Shown piece after piece: positions 1 through 7,221 of a DNA stretch of 13,251 nucleotides. The number at the start of each line of letters is the position of its first letter. Position 1 is the stretch's first letter. The position numbers were made by a program, and so were the translations under genes. This DNA comes from an uncultured Collinsella sp. Its GTDB lineage: Bacteria; Actinomycetota; Coriobacteriia; Coriobacteriales; Coriobacteriaceae. The notes beneath the pieces were generated by a model. It saw only the letters and a list, made by a program, of their open reading frames with translations. It was not told where the DNA came from and made no database searches. The stretch covers positions 1-13,251 of the forward strand of contig CABUUD010000045.1 in assembly GCA_902494585.1 (NCBI GenBank). Reading direction: 5' to 3'.

Positions 1-370
1 TCGCTCGAGCCGTCATGATCGAGACGGGCTTTGCGCCCGACTGGCTTCAATACGAGCTGACGGACCCCTTCGATTCGGCCAAGCCCATACGAACGGACTT
101 TGCCTGGGAGCGCCAGGCGCGGGAACTCACGCTGGGCGGCTCGACGGGCTCATCAAATATACCGACCAGACCATGCTGGCCGGACGCACCACCGCCGAGG
201 CGCTCGTTGCCGAACGACAGCGCGAGGCGCACCTATCGCTCTACGGCCACCCTCTGCTGCGCTTTACCATGAACGAGGTCCGCTCGACAGGAATGCTCGC
301 CAAAAAGCTGCAGACGGCAGGCATCCGGCAGACCGCGCTGCCGACGTGGCTCAACGATATTGAGCTGTAG
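1..370 (+). pseudogene. C-terminal part of a DUF559/AbiEi-like nuclease-domain protein, apparently frameshifted
   Basis: Two reading frames each give plausible protein and join near 129-140. The first (from base 3, open at the left edge) reads ...ETGFAPDWLQYEL...PIRTDFAWERQAREL up to about base 128. The second (bases about 140-370) reads LDGLIKYTDQTMLAGRT...AERQREAHLSLYGHPLLRFTMNEV...LAKKLQTAGI and stops at 368-370. Joined, they resemble the C-terminal PD-(D/E)XK-like domain seen in actinobacterial DUF559/AbiEi-type proteins: an acidic residue in a DFAW strand, then a (E/D)..DG.(I/V)KY strand, then a basic helix ER.RE..L and a closing LRF strand. The shift from frame 3 to frame 2 is what a one-base loss would give, and it falls right before the putative catalytic LDGLIKY strand, so the product is probably dead. 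A sequencing error would look the same. The N-terminus is outside the window. Family call is from pattern memory only; moderate to low certainty. Confidence 0.45.
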
Positions 371-406
371 GAGCTGCTGAGCTTATGCCCGCCTGCCCAC
401 CAAACT

Positions 407-669
407 GGGACACACTTTCCGGTTGGCAGCACCCGCGGAAACCATGTCCCAAATTGAGTGCTCAAAACGGGATGTACTTTCCAGATGGCATGCCTAGCGG
501 AAACCGTGTCCCGGAATCAAGGCCTAGAACGGGACAGACTTTCCGGTTGAAGCGCCCAGCGGAAACTGCATCCCGGAATAGACGCTCAAACTGGGACGCA
601 GTTTCCGGTTTCCTGCTGTTCCGGAAAGTGCATCCCATTCTGAGGCACGATTCCGGGACACAGTTTCCG
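407..669. repeat. Tandem palindromic array: nine 15-bp motifs in alternating orientation, exact 62-bp period
   Basis: Forward copies of GGGAYRNRSTTTCCG begin at 407, 469, 531, 593 and 655, each exactly 62 bp apart. Reverse-complement copies begin at 436, 498, 560 and 622, again exactly 62 bp apart. Gaps between arms alternate 14 and 18 bp with no indel. The outer GGGA and TTTCC are almost invariant, while the five central bases vary as Y-R-N-R-S. Each forward/reverse pair can fold as a hairpin with a mismatched middle. Gap sequences are only weakly similar to each other. The fifth unit lacks its right arm and runs into the terminator at 685. The region (371-684) has no convincing gene: frames are open on both strands, but a 62-bp period is not a multiple of three, so no peptide repeats. 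Function unknown; could be a REP/BIME-like element, a protein-binding array or a remnant of a mobile element. Confidence 0.85.
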
Positions 670-684
670 CATGCGGAGGCGCTC

Positions 685-722
685 CAAACAAAAGGCCCCG
701 GCTCACGATGGAGCCGGGGGCC
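685..722 (-). terminator. Intrinsic terminator of the leftward purine operon
   Basis: GGCCCCGGCTC (694-704) pairs with GAGCCGGGGGCC (711-722), an 11-bp GC stem with one bulged G and a 6-nt loop. On the minus strand the stem is followed by TTTTGTTT (693-686), a U-rich tail. There is no T tract in the rightward direction. It lies 70 bp past the stop codon of the xdhD-type gene, and the bases between (723-791) show nothing else. Confidence 0.85.
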
Positions 723-791
723 AAAGGCGCAGCGTATGTAGTTGATGTTGAGCGCGAACAGCTCGTCAGTAATGACTGTCCGCGCCCTACC

Positions 792-3569
792 CTACCCGCG
801 GTTGCGAACGCGGCTGTAGGGCGTATCCACCATGGGCAGATCCGGACGCAGCTTGCCGTCAAACGCGCGGTAGGCGTTCTGTACGGCGGGCGCCGTGGGA
901 ATCGTTGCGATCTCGCCGATGCCCTTGCCGCCGTATGCCACGGGCAACAGCTCGTCCTTCTCCACGTAGATGGCGTGGATATCCGGAATCTCGGGCGCAC
1001 GGAACAGTCCGAGCGTACCGTACCTTGCCTGGGGCACGCAGTCCTTGAGCGGCCAGTCCTCGGTAAGCGCATAGCCCATACCCATGAGCACGCCGCCTTC
1101 GATCTGACCCTGGATGGAGATGGGGTTGACCACCTTGCCGGAATCGTGCGCAGCATAGATCTCGCTCACGCGACCGTCATCATCCAGAATGACCACATGC
1201 GTGGCAAAGCCGTAGCAGATGTGGCTCTTGGGGTTGGGAACATCCGCACCCAGCTTGTCGGTCGGCTCCAGGTACACGTAGCCAAACTCGCGTCCCTCGA
1301 GCGCCTTGATGGCGGCCGCGGGATCCTGAGGATGCATACCCTGGCCGGCGACGAGCTCCTGCGTGTGCAGCTGATAGGCGCGACCGTCGTCGTACTCGAT
1401 CTTGACGCCGTCGCCATGCGCATTCACGGGAGCGGCGGGCGCAGACTTGCCGGCCTCGATATCAAGCATGGCATCGCGCAGCAGGAAGGCGGCACCGCGC
1501 ACGGCCTCGCCGGTCACGACCGTCTGACGCGAACCAGACGTGGTGCCGGAGTCGGGAGCGTTCTCGGTGGAGCACTCGCCGTTGGCGATGCAGCGAAGCG
1601 GCAGGCCGCATGCCTCGGCAACGTCTTGCAAAAAGACGGTGTTGCAGCCCTGGCCGATGTCGGACGTGGCGGCATAGACCACAGCCACGCCGTTCTCGAT
1701 GCGGATCTTGCAGCGGCCGGCATCGGGCAGGCCAACGCCCACGCCGGCGTTCTTCATGGCGCAGGCGATACCGGCGTGTCCGGGATGCGCATAGTAGGCA
1801 TCCTTGACCTCGAGCAGCGTCTCTTTAAGCGCCGTGGAGCAGTCGGCAATCTGGCCGTTGGGCAAAACCTCGCCCGGCTCGATGGCGTTACGGTAGCGGA
1901 TCTCCCACGGATCCAGGCCGACCTTCTCTGCCAGCAGGTCGATCAGGCTCTCGAGCGCAAACTCGGACTGGCAAACGCCAAAGCCGCGGTACGCGCCGGC
2001 GGGCGGGTTGTTGGTGTAGTAGCCAAAGCCGCGAATATCGGTGTTCTGGTACTTGTAGGGGCCGACGGCATGTGTGCAGGCGCGCTCGAGCACCGGGCCA
2101 CACAGCGACGCGTAGGCGCCGGTGTCAAAGTTGATCTCGCAATCCAGGCCGGTAAAGTTGCCCTCGGCGTCGCAACCCAGTGTAAAGGTACCGTCCATGG
2201 CGTGGCGCTTGGGATGGAACGCGAGCGACTCGGCACGAGTGAGCTTGCACTTCACAGGACGCTGGAGCTTATATGCGGCAAGCGCGGCCAGGTGCTGGAT
2301 GGACACGTCCTCCTTGCCGCCAAAGCCGCCGCCCACGAGCATGGTCTCGACGACCACGCGCTCGGGTTCGCTATCCCAGCCAAACATGTGGGCACACTCT
2401 TTGCGCGTGTCGTAGGCACCCTGGTCGGTCGACTGCACCTTGACGCCATTCTTGTACGGGAAGGCAACGGCGCACTCGGGCTCCAAGAAGGCATGCTCGG
2501 TAAAGGGCGTGGTAAAGCGCTGTGTCACGGTAAACGCGCTCTCCGCCAGCGCCTTGGCGGCGTCGCCGCGCGTCACATGACGGCTCTGGCACACGTTGTC
2601 CTTGAGCTCCACTGTGTTGCCAAAGGCAAAGAAGCTGTCATGCAGGCGCGGGGCGTCGGCGGCCCTGGCCTCGACAATGTTGCGCACGGGCTCCAGCGGC
2701 TCGTAGTCAATCTTTACGAGCTTCTTGGCCTTCTCGAGCGTCGCCTCGTCCTCGGCGACCACCAGCACGATGGCATCGCCCACGCAGCGGGTGATATCGC
2801 CCTGAGCGATCATGACGTCCCAGTCCTGGATAAGGTGGCCGACCTGGTTGACCGGCACGTCCTCGGCGCGCAGGATGCCCACCACACCGGGCAGGGCCTC
2901 GGCCTTGGAGGTGTCGATGGAAAGCACGCGGGCGCGCGGATACTTGGAGCGCACGGCGCTGGCATAGGTCAGGCCCGGCTGATCGAGCTCGTCGATGTCG
3001 TCGGGATACTTGCCCTCGCCGAGCACCTTCTTGCGCACGTCAATACGGAAGGCGCGCTTGCCCACGCCGTAGTCATCGCCGCGCTCCAGGTCCTCGTCGA
3101 TCTGCTTTTCGCCGCGGAGCACCGCAGCGGCCAGCGAGATGCCCTCGATAATCTTTTTGTAGCCGGTGCAGCGACAGACGTTACCGCGAATGGCGTACTT
3201 GATCTGTTCCTCGGTGGGCTCGGGGTCCTCGGCGATGAGCGCCGCACCCGCCATGACCATGCCGGGAATACAAAAACCGCACTGCACGGCGCCCACGGCG
3301 CCAAAGGCGTACACAAAGGCCTCGCGCACGTCCTCGGGCAGGCCCTCGACGGTCACGATGTTGCGGCCGGCGGCAAGAGCGGTGGTCAGCACGCACGCCT
3401 TGACGGCTGCACCGTCCACATGGATGGTGCAGGTGCCGCAGGCGCCCTCGGAGCAGCCGTCCTTGGCGGAGTGAATGTGCAGGTCGTCGCGCAGATAGCG
3501 CAGCAGTGGTTTATTCTCCGTCGTCGCGTGCACGACACCGTTAACGGTAAAAGTGAATTCCTGTGCCAT
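792..3569 (-). CDS. xdhD: XdhD-type molybdenum hydroxylase (putative selenium-dependent xanthine/purine dehydrogenase), fused [2Fe-2S] and Mo domains
   Basis: A 925-aa molybdopterin enzyme of the xanthine dehydrogenase superfamily, predicted to hydroxylate a purine ring (for example hypoxanthine/xanthine, or in reverse urate) in the cytoplasm. Residues 1-150 carry two [2Fe-2S] clusters: a plant-type set C39, C44, C47, C59 (GCSEGACGTC) and an alpha-helical set C97, C100, C132, C134 (CGFCIPG, CRCTG). Residues about 170-925 are the Mo-cofactor domains, with GGGFGGKED at 413-421, the substrate-loop AYRGFG, and a C-terminal GKGIGE whose E886 matches the catalytic glutamate of the family. Fusion of Fe-S and Mo domains without an FAD domain, and length near the 956 aa of E. 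coli XdhD, fit the XdhD / Se-dependent molybdenum hydroxylase family. Selenium there is a labile Mo ligand, not selenocysteine, and no in-frame UGA is seen. SD AAGGGA lies ahead of the ATG and overlaps the stop region of the upstream ferredoxin-like gene (12-bp gap). Exact substrate is not shown by the sequence. Confidence 0.9.
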   Translation of the reverse strand: MAQEFTFTVNGVVHATTENKPLLRYLRDDLHIHSAKDGCSEGACGTCTIHVDGAAVKACVLTTALAAGRNIVTVEGLPEDVREAFVYAFGAVGAVQCGFCIPGMVMAGAALIAEDPEPTEEQIKYAIRGNVCRCTGYKKIIEGISLAAAVLRGEKQIDEDLERGDDYGVGKRAFRIDVRKKVLGEGKYPDDIDELDQPGLTYASAVRSKYPRARVLSIDTSKAEALPGVVGILRAEDVPVNQVGHLIQDWDVMIAQGDITRCVGDAIVLVVAEDEATLEKAKKLVKIDYEPLEPVRNIVEARAADAPRLHDSFFAFGNTVELKDNVCQSRHVTRGDAAKALAESAFTVTQRFTTPFTEHAFLEPECAVAFPYKNGVKVQSTDQGAYDTRKECAHMFGWDSEPERVVVETMLVGGGFGGKEDVSIQHLAALAAYKLQRPVKCKLTRAESLAFHPKRHAMDGTFTLGCDAEGNFTGLDCEINFDTGAYASLCGPVLERACTHAVGPYKYQNTDIRGFGYYTNNPPAGAYRGFGVCQSEFALESLIDLLAEKVGLDPWEIRYRNAIEPGEVLPNGQIADCSTALKETLLEVKDAYYAHPGHAGIACAMKNAGVGVGLPDAGRCKIRIENGVAVVYAATSDIGQGCNTVFLQDVAEACGLPLRCIANGECSTENAPDSGTTSGSRQTVVTGEAVRGAAFLLRDAMLDIEAGKSAPAAPVNAHGDGVKIEYDDGRAYQLHTQELVAGQGMHPQDPAAAIKALEGREFGYVYLEPTDKLGADVPNPKSHICYGFATHVVILDDDGRVSEIYAAHDSGKVVNPISIQGQIEGGVLMGMGYALTEDWPLKDCVPQARYGTLGLFRAPEIPDIHAIYVEKDELLPVAYGGKGIGEIATIPTAPAVQNAYRAFDGKLRPDLPMVDTPYSRVRNRG

Positions 3570-3581
3570 GGTGATTCCCTT

Positions 3582-4061
3582 CTACACGCCGGCGGCGATG
3601 CCGGTGCGGTCGTGGATGGCGCCATGCGGGCAGACGACGGCGCACATGCCGCACGACAGGCAGTCCACGCCGTCGATATGGGCGCAGTTGTCCTCGATGC
3701 GGATAGCGCCGGCAGGGCACTTTTTGGCGCACATGCCGCAACCGATGCAGCTCGTGTCGCAAATCTTGCGGGCGATGGCGCCCTTATCGGTGTTGTTGCA
3801 GCGCACCAGGATGTTCTGGTAGCCGGGGACGAAGGCAATCACGCGCTGCGGGCACGCCATGCCGCACAGGCCACAGCCCGTGCACTTGGAGCGGTCCACG
3901 CGGGCGATACCATCGACCAGCGCAATGGCGCCGTGGGGGCAGGCCGTGACGCAGGCGCCACAGCCAATGCAGCCTTCGCTGCAGCGGGCGTCGCCGCCTG
4001 CGGAGGCGCAACCGCTTCCGCAGGCAACGTAGGCCACGTTATGTTGAATGGATTTGGCCAT
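3582..4061 (-). CDS. Polyferredoxin-like protein with four [4Fe-4S] motifs
   Basis: A 159-aa cytoplasmic iron-sulfur protein, probably an electron carrier or small subunit between the XdhD-type hydroxylase and YgfK. Four CxxCxxCxxxCP motifs are visible: C31/34/37/41, C60/63/66/70, C105/108/111/115 and C134/137/140/144. The arrangement, with a 34-residue linker between the second and third motif, recalls RnfB-like ferredoxin domains. The N-terminal extension has three further cysteines (C14, C18, C27) and there are others at C88, C101 and C126, so an extra cluster or disulfide is possible. No signal peptide or membrane segment. Start ATG lies 11 bp after the YgfK stop, with an AGGCGAG ribosome site overlapping that stop, which suggests translational coupling. 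It is not a member of the best-known E. coli xdhD/ygfK/ssnA gene set, so its partner assignment is inferred from position. Confidence 0.85.
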   Translation of the reverse strand: MAKSIQHNVAYVACGSGCASAGGDARCSEGCIGCGACVTACPHGAIALVDGIARVDRSKCTGCGLCGMACPQRVIAFVPGYQNILVRCNNTDKGAIARKICDTSCIGCGMCAKKCPAGAIRIEDNCAHIDGVDCLSCGMCAVVCPHGAIHDRTGIAAGV

Positions 4062-4072
4062 AAGAGACTCGC

Positions 4073-7072
4073 CTATTTCTTAAGAAGGTACGAATAGTTG
4101 TCGCGCACAGCCCTGATGGTCAGGCGGACGGCCTCGGGAAGACCGGTGTTGACGGCATCGACCGAGACGGTGCGGACCGTGCCGGCGACGCGGACCTTAA
4201 AGTGGTCCTCGTCCACAGCCAGGAAGCCCTCGTTCTCGGAGTTCTCCATGTCCTGCTCGCTCCAGAACAGGGTGAGCTTGTCCTTGTAGGGACGGCCCTC
4301 CTGGTAGGGGCAGAACACAGCGCAGTTGCCGCACTCGTTGCACATGCCGTCGACGTGGACGACCTGATGCCTGGCGAGACCCGGCACCTTAATGGCAACG
4401 TTGGCGCGGTTGGGGCACACATCGCAGCAGACCTCGCACACCGAGCCGCAGCCCAGGCAACGAGTCTTGGTGCAGTTGCGCTTGTCGCGGCACAACGACC
4501 CCTTGCGCTCGTAGCAGGCGTCCTCGCGACCGGCCTGAGCATTCTGGTCGGCGTACTTGTTAAAGTCCACGCCGACGATGGCACGGGCGACCTCGGCGGC
4601 GTCGGCAATAGCCTCGACCACGGTAGCAGGACCGCGACGGCAGTCGCCGGCAGCCCAAACGCCCTCGACGCCGGTGGAGGTGGCGGCAAGACGGCCGCGA
4701 CGGTCGTGCTCGACGCCCGCGGCATCGTACAGGCTGGCATCGACGCCCTCGCCCACGGCGCAGATCACCGTGGTGGCGGGAAGCTCGATGGTCTCGCCCG
4801 TGGCGACGGGGCTGCGACGGCCGCTTGCATCCGGCTCGCCAAGCTCCATAACGTCGCAGGTCAGCACGGCGCCGTTAAGCGCCTTGGGGGCCAGCAGCTC
4901 GCAGAACTCAACGCCGTCGGCAAGAGCAAGATCGAGCTCTTCCTCGTCGGCGGGCATCTGCTTCTTGGTGCGGCGATACACCAGGCGCACGTTCTTCACG
5001 CCAGCAAGGCGCTTGGCCACGCGGGCCGCATCCATGGCGGTGTTGCCGGCGCCAATGACCACGACGTCCTCGCCCAGCTCGAGCTTCTCGCCCTTCTTGG
5101 CGGCCTCAAGGAACTCCAGCACGTCGAGCTCGGCGCCCTCGCCCAAACCTGCAGAGCCGGGCATCCAGGCACCGGTGGCCACGACCACGTCGGTGAAGCC
5201 CTGGGCCTTGAGCTCGTCGATGGACTCCACGCGGGCGTTGAGCTGAACCTTGGCGCCAAAGGCCAGGCAGAGCTCGGCATCGTGGGAGATATCGTCGCTC
5301 GCAATGCGGAACTCGGGAATCACGTGACGGACCACGCCGCCGAGCGAGTCGCGGGCTTCAAAGATGGTGACGGGCACGCCGGCGCGCGTCAGGAAGAATG
5401 CCGTCGCCAGGCCGGCCGGGCCGCCGCCGATAACGGCAACGTTGCGCTCGCCGTCGTTGGCGATAGCCTGGGCACGCAGCTTGGGTAGCACGGCGGTCAT
5501 GGCCTCGCGGGCGGCCTTGAGCTTGCTGGCGCGAATCTGGGCGCCCTCGGGCTCGTAGAACGCACGCTCGCAGGCACGACCGCAAGGATGCGGGCAGATG
5601 GTGCCGGTGATGAACGGCAGGGCGTTGCGCTCGATGATGATGTTGAGTGCGTCCTCGTAGCGGCCCTCGTCAACAGCCGCCAGATAGGCGGGAATATCCT
5701 GCTGGATGGGGCAGCTCGTGCGGCACGGCGTGGTAAAGCAGTCGGAAAGCGGGCTCTTGCCGGCGACCTTGCGGTCGGGCAGCGGACGCAGCGGCTTCTT
5801 GTAGAGCGGGTTGGTGAGTGAGTCGGTCTGGATCGCAGTCACAGCCTCGAGCGAGACGCCCGCGAACGGCTTGCCATCCAGGTCGGTAAACTCGCCGGCC
5901 ATCTGGCTAAAGCGCTCGTAGCCACCAGGCTTGAGCACGTCGGTCGCCAGGGTGACGGGCCAAATGCCGGCATCGTACAGGGCGCGGATGTTGTAGACCG
6001 TGGCACCGCCGGAGTAGCTGATGCGCAGTTTGCCATCGAACTGCTCGGTAATGCGGCGGGCAGCCTCGATGGTCAGCGAGAACAGCGAACGGCCGGACAT
6101 GTACATCTCGGTGGAGGGCAGCTCGTTCCTGGTCACGTCGACGGGGAACGTGTTGGTCAGCTTGACGCCAAACTCCAGGCCGTGCTCGGCGCACAGGGTA
6201 ATCAGGCGCTCGAACATGGGCACAGCGTCGGCCCATTGCAGGTCCTCGCGGAAGTGCGTGTCATCGAAGACGATGTAGTCAAAGCCCAGCTCGTTCAGAC
6301 GCTGGCGGGCAAACTCATAGCCCAGCAGCGTGGGGTTGCACTTGATGTAGGTGTTGAGACCCTTCTCGGTGATCAGATAGGTCGCGATGCGCTCGATCTC
6401 CGCCGGCGGGCAGCCGTGCAGGGTAGACTCGGTGATGGAGTTGGAGACGCGTGCCGGGATGGACTCGACAAACGCGGCATCGACATGCTCAAACTTGTCC
6501 AGGTTAGCGAGCGCCCAGGCGCGGCACTCGTTCCAGACGTCGGAGCCGCTGGCGTCCTTCATGCCCTCGATGTAGGCGTCGACCTTGGGACTCTTGATGC
6601 CCTCCAGGTCATAGCCCACCGACATGTTAAAGACAAAACCATCCGGGCTGCCCAGGCCGTACTCGCGAGCGATCAGGTGGCAGGCAAACCATGCCTTCAC
6701 GTACTCGGCAAAGGCCTGCGGAACCTCGAGCTCGGTCGACCACTCGCAGTTGTAGCACTCGTCCTGCGCCACGATGCAGGGCTTGTTCACACACTTGGAG
6801 AGCTCCTCGCCGTCCATAACCTGAACGGTCTTGAGCTCAAAGAAGCGGGAACCGGCCACGTAGGATGCCACGATGTTCTGGGCCAGCTGCGTGTTGGGGC
6901 CGGCGGCCGGGCCAAACGGAGTCTCGATGCGCTCGTCAAAAATGGGAAGCGCGCCCTCCTGGTTGGTCGTGACCATCTTGCGCACGCCAAAGACAGCGCC
7001 CTGGGTCTTGTGCTCCTCGATGATCCAGTTCATCAGCTGCGAAAACGGGATCGGCCTCATGATGTCGCTCAT
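4073..7072 (-). CDS. ygfK: YgfK-like Fe-S flavoprotein (putative 'selenate reductase' subunit) of the purine hydroxylase system
   Basis: A 999-aa protein close in length to E. coli YgfK (about 1032 aa). Start chosen at 7072: MSDIMRPIPF matches the conserved YgfK N-terminus and has a good AGAGAGGAG site; the frame is open 41 codons further upstream but that stretch is Arg/Pro-rich intergenic sequence. Residues about 40-430 look like a dihydroorotate/dihydropyrimidine-dehydrogenase-type barrel (SYSGGATVYNIRALYDAG). Residues about 440-530 form a GltD-like Fe-S domain (C445, C450, C454, C493, C497, C501). Next come an FAD-binding GGGPAG at 549-554 and an NAD(P)-binding VIGAGNTAMDAAR at about 672-684. 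The C-terminus has cysteine-rich clusters C861, C867, C872, C875, C879, C882, C883, C886 and C911, C914, C917, C921. The family is named putative selenate reductase, but its genomic partner is the XdhD-type hydroxylase. Here it probably passes hydroxylase electrons to or from NAD(P)H. No FAD subunit gene accompanies xdhD, making this the only flavin site in the operon. Confidence 0.93.
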   Translation of the reverse strand: MSDIMRPIPFSQLMNWIIEEHKTQGAVFGVRKMVTTNQEGALPIFDERIETPFGPAAGPNTQLAQNIVASYVAGSRFFELKTVQVMDGEELSKCVNKPCIVAQDECYNCEWSTELEVPQAFAEYVKAWFACHLIAREYGLGSPDGFVFNMSVGYDLEGIKSPKVDAYIEGMKDASGSDVWNECRAWALANLDKFEHVDAAFVESIPARVSNSITESTLHGCPPAEIERIATYLITEKGLNTYIKCNPTLLGYEFARQRLNELGFDYIVFDDTHFREDLQWADAVPMFERLITLCAEHGLEFGVKLTNTFPVDVTRNELPSTEMYMSGRSLFSLTIEAARRITEQFDGKLRISYSGGATVYNIRALYDAGIWPVTLATDVLKPGGYERFSQMAGEFTDLDGKPFAGVSLEAVTAIQTDSLTNPLYKKPLRPLPDRKVAGKSPLSDCFTTPCRTSCPIQQDIPAYLAAVDEGRYEDALNIIIERNALPFITGTICPHPCGRACERAFYEPEGAQIRASKLKAAREAMTAVLPKLRAQAIANDGERNVAVIGGGPAGLATAFFLTRAGVPVTIFEARDSLGGVVRHVIPEFRIASDDISHDAELCLAFGAKVQLNARVESIDELKAQGFTDVVVATGAWMPGSAGLGEGAELDVLEFLEAAKKGEKLELGEDVVVIGAGNTAMDAARVAKRLAGVKNVRLVYRRTKKQMPADEEELDLALADGVEFCELLAPKALNGAVLTCDVMELGEPDASGRRSPVATGETIELPATTVICAVGEGVDASLYDAAGVEHDRRGRLAATSTGVEGVWAAGDCRRGPATVVEAIADAAEVARAIVGVDFNKYADQNAQAGREDACYERKGSLCRDKRNCTKTRCLGCGSVCEVCCDVCPNRANVAIKVPGLARHQVVHVDGMCNECGNCAVFCPYQEGRPYKDKLTLFWSEQDMENSENEGFLAVDEDHFKVRVAGTVRTVSVDAVNTGLPEAVRLTIRAVRDNYSYLLKK

Positions 7073-7171
7073 AATGAGCTCCTCTCTGTAACGCCCGGCG
7101 AGACCGCGCGGCGGGCGCAAATACGGTGTAGCGCTAGCACAGCGCCGGCGACCCCGCGGAGGCCGCCTATA

Positions 7172-7205
7172 CGCGCGTCGAACGCGGCGAAACATCCGAC
7201 GCGCG
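7172..7205 (-). other. GC-rich inverted repeat in the ssnA-ygfK gap
   Basis: CGCGCGTCG (7172-7180) and CGACGCGCG (7197-7205) form a perfect 9-bp stem with a 16-nt loop, just after the ssnA stop. There is no U tract on the leftward side, so it is not a classic terminator; it may be an mRNA-stabilising or read-through hairpin. The rest of the 149-bp gap (7073-7221) is GC-rich, with another short palindrome (TAGCGCTA near 7128-7135) and the ygfK ribosome site. No clear promoter is seen. Confidence 0.45.
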
Positions 7206-7221
7206 CGAATCTACTTGTGAA

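Noticed and set aside
407..669. CRISPR array
   Set aside because: Conserved blocks are only 15 bp, alternate in orientation, and gaps alternate 14/18 bp, shorter than CRISPR spacers; no cas gene is present.
385..741. Open frames through the 62-bp array on both strands
   Set aside because: The 62-bp period breaks frame at each unit, no ribosome site or family resemblance is seen, and the conserved parts are palindromic DNA rather than a peptide.
708..4097. Very long rightward open frames opposite the purine genes (708-4097, 4202-5488, 6182-7225, 7387-10206)
   Set aside because: They are antisense shadows caused by GC-rich codon bias; composition is low-complexity Ala/Gly/His/Val, they run across gene gaps and terminators, and the opposite strand encodes clearly recognised families.
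7073..7195. 41-residue N-terminal extension of YgfK from an upstream ATG
   Set aside because: It is Arg/Pro-rich intergenic-type sequence, while MSDIMRPIPF at 7072 matches the family start and has a strong ribosome site.
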